Notes: a model not told the origin generated them from the letters alone. Positions 46,301 through 59,535 are shown, counted from the stretch's first letter. The stretch: 64,000 nt of DNA from Apostichopus japonicus (GCF_037975245.1 NC_092565.1:11154499-11218498), one strand, 5' to 3'. Translations and numbers: made by a program.

Positions 46301-49300
46301 GCCGACCACTTGAAGGACCAGAAAAAGGCCACAAAGTAACGTACCTGGCACTGACTTCACCGAATGCAGTCTCTGCATGCTGGACAGATGATGAGGCATT
46401 CTTCATGTCAAGGTAGCCAGATAACAGAACTTTTAACTGATTCAAGGAAATGGAAAAAGGAAATATTAATTCTTTGTACATATTCCTCATTAAAGTTTCT
46501 TAGTGAATGTAAAAAGTCCCAATACCGATTCAGTAACATTTTGAAATATGTTTCAATAAATTTTCCTAAGTTCATGAGAGATTTAGAGCATATCATTAAG
46601 TCAATTTTTAATTGCCTTTTGATATCTTTGGGAAGCAGGGGGAGGGGAGGGTGTGGGAGTAGATTAGATGAAGGAGGAGAAGGGAACAAATGAAACATTG
46701 CGCTACAAGCACTGTCATTTTTCAAAGTCTACGAGAGGCAAACATTATAGAGGCAACAACATGAGTAATGTGGTTTTTATTCGAGACAAGTAAATGTTAG
46801 ACAGACCATACATAAATCAGCCTGATAAGGGTCAATCACTATTATGTCATTATTTCAATGTACCTTGCAGACATTTGTTCACAACAGGATTGCAATCAAT
46901 TAAACGTATTGAACCAAACAATATCTTGTTCTCTTTGTCACCGGACCAATGTCCATTGTCTGGACAAGTGAAATTGGAAAGAAGTGCAGAAACTAAGAGA
47001 AGAAAAAGAGAAACCCACTTTTGTAACTTACCACATTTTGTATTTGGCTCCAAACATCTTCCATGGAATACAAGTCTGATTCAGAGATACCCTAGAAAAA
47101 TAAACTACACAAGTTAATATTAGTCCAATTACAAGGAAACAACTAATTAATAACTATTCTGCCATCACCTAACTCATCTCATCCATAGGAAACCTACCAT
47201 CAGATATTCATGAAGAGAAATTATTCAACCGTTTCATTTTCCTTGACAAAGAACGAACACATTGTTATCCAAAACCATAACAATGTTCCAATTCGCAATG
47301 CCTTCCTCTGACTCACCCCTCTTCCCAAGCCTTTCCTACCCCTCCCCACCCTTGCCAGCCGTGTATGTCAAATCAATCAAACATAGCCAGTATTAAACTT
47401 ACTGACACCCTTTGTAGAGACCCTAATGTGCTCATGTGTGCGGCTGCTATACACTGAAAGTTATCAAACAGCATATCAAGAAGCTCTTCTAATAGTTTCG
47501 GTTGGTTCTGTAGAGTGATGGATTCCCCACGTTGCTTTGCACTGAATAGAAAGGAAGAGATATGTATCATATGCAGTAAAAAAACGAAACAAGATATGTC
47601 CAAAATTAAATAACAGGAAAGACTTCTTCTTATAGAAGTAAATAAAAAATATCAAATGCCTTGCCCCCTTCTCCCATTCCTTTCCCTAAAACATTATTCT
47701 CAATGTCTGAAAAAAAAATTGTCAGTGAACCAGATGGTGTGGAAAATATCCAGTAACCTACCTCATAATTGGGGTGGTTGACAACTATAAAACTTTAAAT
47801 CCCCACCCACCCCCACATCCCACAACCTCCATCCCTCGTGTCCAAGTCATCTATGCCCATCTTCAAACTACTGTCATATCAAGTTAATACAATGAAGAAT
47901 TGATAACTTACTTCTGAGCAACTTCTGAAGTTGTTCGGTGAAGTATTTTTGTAAGTTCCGGTTGAATTGTTGACTTCAAGAACTGTAAACAAAAATGAAA
48001 GCATTAACAGAAATCTAACATTAACAACGTAAGGATAACATTGGCTACCCACACGTATGAACATAAGAATAACATTGAGCATCAAATGTGGTTGACATGA
48101 GAAAATTACATGAGCAGCTCAACATTCACAACATGAGACAACAGTGAACATCCAACACTGACAACACAAGGACAACACCAAGCACTAATGTTGCAAAATT
48201 AGGCAACATGAAGCATTTGCTTGTTGCATCATAAGACAACAGTGTGCATCTAATGTAGACAACATTTTAAGGCAGCATTTTTCATTTTTTGACATCATAA
48301 CACAAAATTGGAAAAGAAAAGATGAAAACAACATGGAGTATTCTGTTGTTTCCATAAGACAAGGAGTGTCCATTATTAACAACACAAGACAAATGTAATC
48401 ATACGATATTAACAACGTTGAACATTGTATGTTAATAACATGAGCATACATTGCGCATCTGATGGGAACTAAATGTAAACAATAATAAGCATCTGATGTT
48501 AACAACATGAAATGACAATAAATATCTGAAGATAACAATTTATCCCAAGTAACAAGAAAACAGCAATCTATGTAATATTTGCACATTAATATTTGAGATA
48601 TGAGACAACATTGTAATCTGATGGGAACTACATGTAAACAATAATCAGCATCTGATGTTAACAACATGTAATGACAATAAACATCTGAAGATAAAAATTT
48701 ATCAAAAAGTAACAACAGTTTATATAACATTTTCAGATTGATACTTTCAAAAATTATAGTTGAAGCACTTCATTTCCACAAGTAAACACTTCTAAATGTT
48801 CATAATGAAGAGAATTTAGGAAAATGTCTTACCTCTGTTCCTTCTGGTATTTTCTTAAGTAAAGCCAAGGATTCCACCAAGATTGCTATAAAATGCTCTA
48901 CGTCGTGTTCGGCATCTCCGACCAATTCCTCAGAGATCGGTTTGTTGAAATCCTCCACGACTGAGCTTGCCTCTGATACCTTAAAGTTTCCTGAATTTTT
49001 TTATTTGAAACAAGATTAAATCCATTGTTAGTGTCACTGATAATAGGTGGTTAATATTGCTTAACAACTGAACCTAACATACTTTGAATGTAAACACTAT
49101 AAAAACAAAAAATTTCTTTATTAGTAATAGCTCAGTTGTGGGTCAGGTACAGGACATGTTCAAATTACACCGATACCATCCGAAACTATCGACGTAAACT
49201 ATTGGATATTTGTATACTTTTATAAAATAAATTAATGCCCCAGATTTAAATATTATGTGATGCAAGTTGACAGAAGGTTACTATTTCAAAGTTTTCATTA

Positions 49301-52300
49301 ACAGAAGAACAGAATACAGTTTGGTTCTCAAGGCAAGCAGTTTGTTTAGAGTTATCTTTATGTTGGTAGTTAAGTTGCATCCGGGATCGACGCTTACAAT
49401 TATTAACAAGTGACTCCGGATGAGAAGTTATGTCATCAAATCTAAGCCCAACTAGCTGCTTAGGGTTAAGATAACCATAAGTATCATGAGTAACCTTGGT
49501 AACATTGCACAAAGCCAGAGAGCTACGTAGCCTCGCATCTCCCATGATAAAAGTCTCGCTACGTAAACTGCTTCAGTTCTACAAGTTCAGTTCACATGAT
49601 AAATATGACGATGAACCTACAGTTCCTTTCCGTGCATTGTTACCTTAAGCAGCATCAGACTTCATGACACCCTGCTGATGTATACCTATTACTGATGTTG
49701 CTTCTTTAAACAACAACGTTAACAAGTTTTACACTTTCCCAATATCACTTCAAAATCTCAGAGGGATCAAAATTGGAAACTTATAGGGACAAATGGTTAT
49801 GCCAAGACAGGAGATTAGTAGTAATAAGTCAGTGGACGTTTTTCCAAACCCTTACGTTTATATCCTCGCTTTGAGCCCCTTCTTCCTGCGGCTAGATCCA
49901 TCAAAGCCTGCTTCTGTAAGAGTCTCGGGGAGACCTCTTGACCTGAGCTACGCAAGGATCCCCCTCTCCCGAATGTGGATTGGAAAGTTCGAGATGACTT
50001 CTCATAGAGCTGTTTGTTCAATTCCTGAAGCAGTGTCCTGTATAAAGTCTGCAAGACAACAAAAACAGAGTAAGCTATGCTATTTTAAAAAGAATTGAGA
50101 TTTTCAGCTGAAATCCAATAGTCAAATATAATGTTACTCATAAGAGAGTCAGATCCTTAGCCCATGAGAACTAGGGACTACATGAGAGACACTGGGGTAT
50201 GAATGCACCGGATTTGAGGATTTTGTTCTTCTTCTTTAAATCCGGCATTTGGTGGCCAGATTTGGTTTAGTTTACATTAGAACTTTAAAACATTTTAGGG
50301 AAACCCTACAAAAAAGGCCTTCATGATTTGCTTTTGCGTAAGATTATACATTTGTGTAAAAACTTGTCATGGCAACGAAATATTTGAACCACATGGATTC
50401 AATTGAAGATTAAGTCTTGTAGGATGTCTTAGATTGATCTGTTGCAATCTTACTTTGAGTATCCGGGAATAATTTATTATCCAGTATTGCATAGCAAAAT
50501 GCTATATAAAATGGGCAAAATGCTATACAAAATGCTCTAAAATTACAAATACATATAACAGTTTTTTTTTACACAGGTACTATAGCATTTCATAAGGGAC
50601 CAAATTCAGAGTGTTCAAAACGGCCACACAAAATCTGAACACTAAACTCTTCCCTGATACTTATTCAATGGCTTTGGTAATGATGCTGGAAACTGGTGGC
50701 CAAGTGCAGATATCTGTAATGAATCAATTGACCACACATACACTCACCCTATACTATACATGTTGATGTGTATTAATGTTATCCATCTTTACTCATGATG
50801 GTGGGGTAAACACTCACCTCCTTCCTACTCTTCATCTCCAGGCCAATCTCTGTGAGAGCCTCCACTCCCTTCAAATCTCCATCTAAATGGGCCACTGTCT
50901 TTGTCAGCAGCTCTGTGGCATGGAGGTACCTCTTCTCTGAGACGTAATGATTCATCTTTTGGGGAGCACCTTTAACTTCTTCTCTGTGAATCAAAGAAAA
51001 AAATTGACAACATGTATTAATATTATTATTACATTTTTTTTTTCATTTTAAAAAGATAAAGTAAGTTTGTTATGAAAGAGTGGTCTTGCAAGTGTGATTG
51101 ATGTTAATGAACAGAAGAAAAGCTATTTAAATCAAATGGTTGTATCATGCACATGTACAAGATTGAAAATTTATGCTCATGTCTCCTATTTGTAACCTGG
51201 GTGATATGTTATGATGACATCAATGTAACAGACTAGTGATGCAGTATTACTGAGAAGTGAGGACACCAGGCAGAATGTGTAAACTGGAATAATGAGGACA
51301 TTAAAGAGTATCCACATGAAGGGGTCATAGGGGTGGAGTGGGGACAGGGCCACCCAGACAGGGGGATACAGAGTTTTCAGTGCTGGCAGGCTCTATTAAA
51401 AGGAGAGTGTGGTGGTAGCGAGGAGACAGGTCACAGAGGAGCAGATTACCTGCTTTGTTTCACTAACTCCAAACTGATAACTACAGTTAAAGCATTAACT
51501 AATCAACGTGGAACTGTCATTTAAAGAAGTATAATTGCTACAACTTTACCATTTTCTATGCTTAGTTGATCTTACATGCAGATTTGATATACTAGAATTC
51601 CCATCTTAAAACAGTACTCATGTATTTAAAATTGACTGGATAATTTATCCTCAAAATACCACCAAAAATGACTAAATCTGCTCTGAATGCAAGACCAGAG
51701 AAGGCTACATCGTTCATGTTTATATACAATATACCTTTCATTGAAAAATGAAATCAAACTCTTGTGTTGATAAGATCTATATTAACCTTGTAAATTCAAA
51801 AATATCAAACTCAAACTTACATTTGATCAAGAAGTGATAGCACCTGTTTTTGTTCAATCCCTTCCAGCCACAGTTTCTTGAGTTCATCTCTACGGCAGTG
51901 TAGGAGGTCTTTGCAGGATATCAGGTCCCCTTTGACCTGTTTAATTCTCTCCCGAGATGTCTTTATCCGTCCAGATATGCTACTGTACGCCTGAATGGTC
52001 TTTGTTAGTATTTCATAGTTGGCTAAAAACAGAAATAAAAAAATATATATCAAAGAATTGACAGAATAGTTCATTAGTAGAAAACTTCGACAGTTCATTC
52101 TAATGACTAGGATGACTTTATTCAGGACTCAGAACATTTTAACTTAGGTCTCTCTTACCAGATATCAGATCTTGGGAAATGGAAAAGTGGAATTGCATAA
52201 TAGGTAGTTACGTGCAGAAAGGCAACAACCTCTGTAAAACATATATGAGATGCAAATACTCAATACTAGATTAACTCAGATTATTAAAAAAGGTTGACAC

Positions 52301-53602
52301 CGAATTCATACAGTTTACTGTTCATAGTTATCAAATGTGAACACACAATTGTGGGCCAATACTGATGACCAAAAAAGTACACACAGAAACTTCTCAAAAG
52401 AAGTTTTACAAGATTGTGTCATATCAGATGTACAGAAGTTTTATAAATAGCAAATCAATAGCCAAACAAAAAGTAATTAATTTAAGCAAATCATAAGACC
52501 AGAAAGCTAACATGGAAATAATGAACAAATGTTGAAACAGCATATAAATAAAGCAGAAAATTGAAATCAAGGCAACTTACCATGAATGAGATTGTCCAGT
52601 CTGCTATCACACTCCTGGAAAGCACTCTCTAGCTTTGCTTTCTCGATATTCCTTTGTTCATCATTATCACTGGTTACCATCAGAAATAAAGAGATGTCCA
52701 AAATTAAATATTGATCAGTATCAAACTGAATGAAACTATAACACAACCATCAAGCTATAACAAAAGATTCTTCCGCCTTGGCAGTACTGAATTGTTCATT
52801 AAAAACCAGTGCTATTATATATACTACCTGCAGTTACTTTAAACTTCCCAACCTCCACACAAGAGAACACGTTTCTGACTGGATCTAACATATATACAGT
52901 TAATTTCATGTAACATAAACATGTAAACAACTAACAAAATATGATATACACCAAACAATTTCAATCATGGAATTGTTGTACTGCTCATGTACAATAACTG
53001 GAGTGATTTGATCAGCAAAAACAGCATGTTACAAGTTTATACTAGCAGTTGCCACTTGATCAATGTCTAGGATATTTTTGGTCATCCAAACATTTTGTTA
53101 TCTTACAAAACTGTACTATCCATGAAAAATTCTGCATGAACATACCTGACTGCAACCACTCTTATGACTGACATTAACTTTCCAGTCCTGGCTTGAGCCT
53201 GGGGAGAACAGATATGAAACTAATCATCCTTGACAAAATCATCATTCTGTCATTTCCATTGGATGTGAAATTCTGCTATTAGCTTGAAATGGTTAAAATG
53301 GAATGAGAGATGTAGTACCTTGATATTCTGCAGATACAGTCCACAGTTATATGTTACTTGCGATACTTTAATATGTTAATGACACCTAAATAGTACTGAA
53401 AATGGCACAGGCCTGGGGAGAAAGCGGTGTATTCAGCAATTAAACACGTTAAAAGTACTAATACTTGTTATCCTCTATGCTGTCTAGCTTAAGCCTAACT
53501 AGGCCCTAAACCCTTACTCCTTAGTAAGAGATCATGCTAAAACAATATCACAATACTTACGTTGCTCTCTTTTAACTTCTCTTTCGACTTTTGTTCCGAC
53601 AT
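37373..53602 (-). CDS. EXOC4: Exocyst complex component 4 (SEC8), 23 coding exons
   Basis: Exons in transcript order: 53602-53561, 53198-53146, 52669-52581, 52022-51821, 50983-50818, 50048-49856, 48990-48833, 47982-47912, 47541-47403, 47091-47032, 46436-46345, 45091-44956, 44045-43909, 42931-42828, 42050-41838, 41287-41100, 40859-40752, 40454-40365, 39656-39510, 39260-39142, 38646-38551, 38095-37984, 37525-37373. They join in frame to 955 residues; human EXOC4 has 974. Conserved blocks include MSVIRVV near the N terminus, [20 protein letters not shown] (Sec8 N-terminal domain, residues ~70-110), [58 protein letters not shown] and [11 protein letters not shown]. Family role: a subunit of the octameric exocyst that tethers secretory vesicles to the plasma membrane. 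All splice sites are GT-AG; the weakest is the donor after exon 16 (AAG|GTTCGT). The better-looking donor at 41070 would give the wrong phase. UTRs were not placed. Confidence 0.95.
37656..37915. repeat. Minisatellite in the last EXOC4 intron (47-bp unit, ~5.5 copies)
   Basis: Units of CAATTCACTCACATGCATTATCCCCTGGTTAGGCCAACTACCAGGGT; the inner copies are nearly identical and the outer ones more diverged. The array ends at a 17-bp exact copy of the exon 22 splice donor region. Confidence 0.9.
37909..37925 (-). repeat. Duplicate of the EXOC4 exon 22 splice donor
   Basis: CATTCATACTTACATCT occurs here and at 37971-37987. On the sense strand it reads AGATGTAAGTATGAATG, which contains the real exon 22 donor GAT|GTAAGT in the second location. 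The copy lies 62 bases into the intron, at the edge of the minisatellite. Use of the copy would reach a stop within the added bases. Confidence 0.8.
39945..40343. repeat. GACT-rich cryptic repeat in EXOC4 intron 18
   Basis: About 400 bp dominated by GACT, GAGTC and ACTCGACT words (GACTGGAGTC, GACTCGATTCAGACTGGAGTC, CTAGACTCGACT). It has no fixed period and looks like a decayed simple or minisatellite repeat. It fills most of the intron between exons 18 and 19. Confidence 0.65.
42447..42480. repeat. T-run followed by a G-rich tract
   Basis: TTTTTTTT then GGGGGGTGTGGGGGTGTGGGGTGGGGGGGGG in EXOC4 intron 14. The four or more G-runs on the + strand (antisense to EXOC4) could form a G-quadruplex. 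Confidence 0.6.
44697..44720. repeat. (ATT)n microsatellite in EXOC4 intron 12
   Basis: Seven or so perfect ATT/TTA units. Simple-sequence DNA. Confidence 0.8.
46013..46130. repeat. Long inverted repeat (foldback element) in EXOC4 intron 11
   Basis: The left arm from GTGTAAAAGTAAG to TTCAGAGGC (46013-46067) and the right arm from GCCTCTGAAAAAG to CTTACTTTTACAC (46076-46130) are complementary over about 54 bases with few mismatches. The spacer is about 8 bases. The arms contain the palindrome GATCCTAGCAGGATC. Such foldbacks are typical of small MITEs; no target duplication is evident. Confidence 0.8.
48040..48720. repeat. Degenerate tandem repeat filling most of EXOC4 intron 7
   Basis: Irregular repeats of words such as AACAACATGAGACAACA and AGCATCTGATGTTAACAACATG. 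Two ~100-bp blocks (about 48449-48545 and 48613-48708) are close copies, giving a ~165-bp higher-order period. Confidence 0.7.
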
Positions 53603-54101
53603 TTTGTAAACTGAGGGAACTTCTTTTCCGTATTATGATCTTCATCGACTACACCATTTGGCCCCTTCTAAGTTCTACCTGTGTCTCTGAGTGGATTAAG
53701 TCTCACTTTATTAAACAGTACATTTGTAACTGTACAAAACAAAGTCCCCATACAAATTATGTTGTTTTATGGTTCTGTACTCTCCCTATCGGAAGTAAGT
53801 GATTAATGTCGGCCAATTCACGTAGGCCTACGGGAATACAGTATTTTTGATGTTAATGATGCTGCCCTCGCATACTATGTCTCCATTCAGCGCTACACTA
53901 TAAATGTGATAAGGGCGATTTGAAAACAGATATTTGTTCACTGAAATATTATCAATTAAATTTACTCATTGAATTTAATATTACAATTGATTTAAGGAAA
54001 ATTAGTTCACAAAGAGTTATTATTTTACATTTTAGTGGGCAACAACAAAAACATGTATGTACCACATCAAGGCTTCTCGCATACAAATAAATAAGATAAA
54101 A
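53603..54101. promoter_or_regulatory. Shared head-to-head promoter interval of EXOC4 and UBLCP1
   Basis: Only 499 bases separate the two start codons, which diverge. Both 5' untranslated regions and both promoters must lie here unless upstream exons are missed. At the UBLCP1 end, AAAATGGCGGC (54099-54109) matches the known YY1 site and overlaps the start codon, a common arrangement in housekeeping genes. I see no TATA box in a clear position. Confidence 0.65.
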
Positions 54102-57100
54102 ATGGCGGCCCCCTTAGTAAAACTTGTTGTGAAATGGAGTGGAAATGAATACGAAATATCAGACCTGATATCGACCAATACGGTTAAAGATTTGAAAAAC
54201 GTTATAAAATTAAAGACAGGGGTACTTCCTGAGAGACAAAAGTTGCTTGGCCTGAAACTGAAAGGTATGCTAGGCCTAAGTCTAGCCTAGGCTAAGTAAC
54301 CTTTATAAATTGCACCTGTACTGTAGCCTGTAGCATACCACCAATTACAATAACTGCAGCAAAGGCTTAACGTTAACGGTTAATGTCAACCCTAACTCCG
54401 ACTCAGAGTAGACCTAGCGAGAGCCCATAGGCTATATCTCGCTGTGCCTCACTAGCAGTACTTTTAGTCAATTGGGAGCAGTAATACACATTTTTTCTTT
54501 GATGCCATGTACAGTATGTATACAGAGATGCCAAGGTCAGATGTTTTTTAGGCGGGTGAAAATTGTCTGGTGCTGTTGGTTACATACACCATCTAAGCGG
54601 AGCGCCACCATGGGTTGGCGCGAAGCGTACAAGAAAATTTTGGGATCTTACGGCCCCTCAGATGGCCGGAAACATCACTTCCCGGGTCATCTAAGCTGAA
54701 TCTATACTGTCTCCATATTTGTATTGTGTCTATTTTTTTTTCTTCCAGAGGAAAAAATATCTTGAAATAAAAAAAATCTCTGAAATTTTGCGGACGCTGT
54801 AGCGTTCACGTGTGTCGTAACGGTATTATTTTTCACGAATCGTATAGGTAACGTTGCTTTCAGCCGGGCATATTTAGCACGATCGGCTTTGAGTAATTTC
54901 CGATCCTGGCGGTTCTGAGATAATTCGCATTTTGGTGTGATGAAATGAATTTCACGCTAGCAATGATACACTTTCACAGGAAAAACTCTGTGGGCCTACA
55001 ATGCGGGAGATTCTTCAAAAATGCGGGAGTTTTTTGGAAAATGCGGGAGATTCGGACAGGTAGGCGGGTGAGCGGGAGACGACCCGAAAATGCGGGTGAC
55101 ACCCGCCCAAAGCGGGTGACTTGGCAGCACTGTGTATAGTTATTTGGTGTTTGTAGTAGTACAGTAGTTAGTACTGTACTTGAGCCGCTCATTGCACAGG
55201 TACATAGCGTAAAGCACAAACATGGCTGAGCTGTGATCTCTCGTCACAAAGCAACGATCGAATAATGAAAAAGCTCTCACTTTGCATTGGGGTTGCAAGT
55301 TACACATCTGAAAGCATCTCATCAAATGGTGTGATAAAGACAAAGCAATAAGTAGCAAGTTGATTGCTACAGTTACCATGAGACTTATGATGTTGTATAC
55401 CTGTTTGTAGTACTTAAGGTCATCATTATGGCCCCTAAATATGATAGAAAGTCATATAAAAGTCACACATACTCAAACGTTCACAAGCATTTTATTGCCA
55501 CTCAAAACGTAATTTTCCAACCACTGTGATACTTAATTTTAAAGATCCTCAATAGCTGAGAACATATTGAGCAATCTAAGCCTCTAGGAAAATACATCTG
55601 AAAACTTGTAACAATTAGTCAGTGTGCTAAAGTTTTCACATTGAATGAAATTACTTTGATATCACAGGAAAAGCACCTGTGGATGATGTACAACTCTCTG
55701 AATTAAAGATCAAACCAAACATGAAAATAATGATGATGGGAACTTGCGAAGAGACCATTGCTGCTGCAAATGAAAAACCAGAGGATATCGGAGAAGTTAT
55801 CGATGACTTTGACTTTGAGGAGACAGAGATACAAACAAATCAGAGGTAATATTGTTTTTGTACTGAACGACTCTGTGTCTGCTCCCCCCCCCCTATTACT
55901 TGCAACAGTGCTGCTGTATGATGCACTTTATTTCTCACATACCTATTTCTACGCGACCAAAGCAAATCTAGTTCTATTGTGCCATGTTAATAGCTATTTA
56001 GGTAAGCATTGCTCTCTCTTGTGACATTGCCAATGTACACTTCTTTATCAAATAGTCTACTTAAGGAGAAAATCAAACATTAAACTGGGGTAGGATTATG
56101 CTTTCATTAAAAAAAAAATACTACTACATCCACAATAGCAAGTTTGTTTACGTTTTAAAGTTTGAAACAGTATCTTAGTTGACAGTTCATTATACGACCA
56201 AAAGGGATAGCTGAAAAGGCTCCCTCTCCAAATTAAGCTCTGCTGCCCTCCTCATTTTACAACTCAATGTTTTATACCAACAGAGAAGAGTTTCTCAAGA
56301 AGGTAGAGAGAAGAGTGAAAGAATACGAAATTAAGGTTCTGAATGCGCCTAGACCGGGCAAGAAACTGTTGGTGTTAGATGTTGATTATACTCTCTTTGG
56401 TAAGTCAATTTTCAGATGAAAACCTCATTGGTAGTTTAATGTATCGATCATCACAATGACATGTAGAATGTAGTCTTTAGAAACTGTGTAAAATCAATAT
56501 GACTGTTTGCACAGCTTCCAACTGTTATGTTCCCTGATAATGTGGATTGGGTACCAGAAGTGGTATTGCAGTTAATATTGCCAAATGTATTTAATAATTA
56601 ACATTACTTTCAAGGGGGCCTTGGAGGAATCTGGTGAACCTCAAACCTTTTTTGTACAAAGCCAGCAGTTCTATTGGTCTCAGCACAAATTACTAAGTAA
56701 TGCTATGATATAATTCTCAATTACTTTTTTAAACTAGGATAATTTTTCAATTGATTGAATTTTGCGGTTAATATCATTTCTACCAACCTACCACCTTAAC
56801 TTTAATGTCCTGAGAAGTGCCATACTGCTACTCTACGACCAAGTTGGCAAAATCAGGCCTTGGCATCTTCAAACAGAAATGACATATGACACTTTTTTAA
56901 CTCATTAAAGGTAAAATTATCAAAATTTCATTGGAAATGGGGTTTTTTTTTTCTCACTTTGGTTTTGCTAGATCACAGATCAGTTGCAGAGCATGCCTTA
57001 CAGCTGATGCGACCTTTCCTTCATGAATTCCTTACAGCAGCGTACAAGCACTACGACATTGTGATATGGTGTAAGTCTGGTGCGGTATTGTAGTAAGATT

Positions 57101-59535
57101 ACCACCCTGGTAGACATTGCCATCAAATCTGGTGGAAGTTTGGTGCGCTATTGTAGTTATATTACCAAACTGGTAGACATGCCATCAGATCTGGTGTAAG
57201 TCTGGTCCGGTATTGTAGTTACATTACCACCCTGGTAAATATCAAATCTGGTGTAAGTTTGGTAGACATATAAAGAAACTCTGACTCCTATGTTTATGAA
57301 AGCAACAGGTTGCATTTCATTACTGGAATTACACAATTCAAATCCTGCTGGATTTGTAACCATATTTACTCATTTTTGCTGAGGCTGATATCATTCCCAA
57401 ACAAACATGGCAAAGCACTTTGCTTTATCCAAGTAAATGTGGAAGACCTATCCATAAACAAATTGAACATTTTTTAGTCATGGTGAGCAGTATCTACAGA
57501 CGTAGAGAGGAAGTGGTTGTACTTCAGTAGTTTTCTCAAAGAATTAAGGGATAGTTTAGTCAATAACACCACCGTGACTGCAGGAAACATCTCATGAAAG
57601 TGGTCAGTGGCATATCAATCAATGTGGCTGGCTGTGCTTTCTTGTTTAGCATGCATACCATCAATTAACCTCAGAAGCAAAACCAAAGGTTGAGCAAAAA
57701 CTAGCGAGACAAACTTGAAAGTTTAAAGTCCCAATTTGGCACTTTAATTCCAGGCCAATAGTTTACAGTGAAAGCTTTTCTTCCATTCTTTCATATTTGA
57801 GTTGTCAACTGCCTGAAAGATCGATTGCATTGATTACATTTGATTTCAAACAGCTGCCACCAGCATGAAATGGATTGAGGTGAAGATGAGGGAGCTTGGA
57901 GTGAGCTCACACACAGACTACAAAATCACATTCATGGTGGACAGTGGTGCCTGCATTACAGTCCAAACACCAAAATATGGCATAATTGAGGTAAGATCTC
58001 TTTGAGACGGTTAGATAAATACCATTATAGACACTTATTATTGAATTATAACATTTATGAAGGGCTCTCTGAAGGCAGTTTGAAAGGTATAGATGGAGGG
58101 CCCAGTAATTTCCCCAGATGTTTTGTTTCTTTGGAATGGGGGTGGGGGGGGAGAGAGGGATTGGCACACAAAGTTGTACTAAACGGCTGTGTCAGCGTTG
58201 CTACTGTAAATGCTGATAAAATGTTTGTATCACAGGATAAAATATCTCATGATTTTTCATCCTTTCCCTTTCTGAGTAAGAGTTTGTCCAGATTAAACAT
58301 GGGTTATTGAACAGTACTGGATTACAAAGTCTGAGGCTTTCTAAATGTCTCTGTTAAAATATTTCAACCTCTGCCGACTTCTGAAGTTTGTGGATTTATA
58401 TAAGAAAGTTCAATTTTGGAGGTTTGTTAAGTGATCAAATGTTTTATCCTTTTACAGCCGATTGATTATTTCTCAATCCTAACTTAGTAAGGAAAATGGC
58501 TGATGTTAGTTTTAATTACCTCAGAGGAAGTCAATAGTTCAGGCCGCATAGAACATGAACCCTGTTCCTGAGGCTCTACCAAACATTTCTTCATGCATTA
58601 AGAAAGATAATTTCAAAATTCCTAGTCGATTATGAAAGAGTTCCCTGTTTAACCAATTACATTAATTACGTTTCAAATGTAAATAAAACACTTTTTTCAT
58701 GCCAACAGACAAAACCCTTGGGTGTGATCTGGGGAAAATTTGAGAGTTACACTCCAGAAAATACAATAATGTTTGATGACCTACGAAGAAATTTTTTGAT
58801 GAACCCACAAAATGGTCTGAAGGTAAAGAGGCTCCGACATCATTATCATTACAACAAGGATTAAAATCCTCCATTTCGTAATTCAAGTGCGCTTGCAGCA
58901 TGGAAAGCTAACTCAAAAATGAAAATGCCAAAAATTTAACCAATACCTTTAGTAGCATGTGCTTCACCAAAGTTCTCTTAAAACATCAAATACAAGAAGA
59001 TATAAATGTCATTTATACATCAGTTACATATATGTTCAGGATATGTTATTTTTCAGTGTTGCTGGAGACTGGAGTGAGCAGAAGTGAGATTGATATTTAC
59101 AGAAAAGCTTTGACTTCTCATTATAGCCTTCCAAACACTAGATGGAATTATAGCCTTCCAGACACTAGATCTATGGCTACTAGATGGATATTTCACATTA
59201 TACAAGTAGTGGAAATATTTTAATTATAAATGTTTTTCCTCAGGACATTAAAACATCAGTAAATGTTTGGTAATACATACTTTTGTATAGTGGCAATGGG
59301 TCTGGCAGTTATCAAGTTAAAACAATTATGATATCCGGGGTCAATTTGTTGTAAATCTTCTCTCTTTTCTGTGCTGTGTTAGATCAGGCCATTCCGAGAA
59401 GCCGCAAAGAATCGATCACACGACACAGAGCTGCTTAAACTGACCAAGTACCTCGAAGCAATAGCACCCTTGGACGATTTGAGTTCGTTGAACCACAGAC
59501 ACTGGGAGAGGTATCTGCTGGACAAGAGAAAGTGA
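54102..59535 (+). CDS. UBLCP1: Ubiquitin-like domain-containing CTD phosphatase 1
   Basis: Exons: 54102-54264, 55668-55845, 56284-56399, 56972-57070, 57854-57990, 58709-58822, 59383-59535. All phases join, giving 319 residues; human UBLCP1 has 318. The N-terminal ubiquitin-like domain (residues 1-~80) ends with the conserved [17 protein letters not shown] and MKIMMMGT blocks. It is followed by an FCP1/SCP-type HAD phosphatase domain with DVDYTLF (D146 and D148, nucleophile and acid/base of DxDxT), [18 protein letters not shown] and [17 protein letters not shown]. Family role: a nuclear Mg-dependent phosphatase that binds the proteasome 19S particle through its Ubl domain and dephosphorylates Rpt1, lowering nuclear proteasome activity. 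It is divergent from EXOC4. Intron 1 holds a MITE and intron 4 a tandem repeat that starts at the splice donor. Confidence 0.97.
54523..55132. mobile_element. hAT-like MITE in UBLCP1 intron 1
   Basis: 610 bp starting CAGAGATGCCAAGGTCA and ending in the inverse TGACTTGGCAGCACTG, flanked by TGTATA (54517-54522 and 55133-55138). The right half has repeated ATGCGGGAGA-type words and AGCGGGTGAC near the end. The left part carries GCGCCACCATGGGTTGGCGCG, related to the palindrome in the MITE at 33478-33982. It has no coding capacity. Confidence 0.7.
57069..57260 (+). repeat. Tandem repeat in UBLCP1 intron 4 that begins at the splice donor
   Basis: Three full units of about 57-63 bp and a partial fourth, each starting GTGTAAGTCTGGT (or a variant). 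The first unit starts at the exon 4 donor itself (T|GTAAGT at 57070/57071). Units three and four keep GTGTAAGT and unit two has GTGGAAGT. Use of the third-unit donor would add 125 bases and bring in an early stop. Confidence 0.85.
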
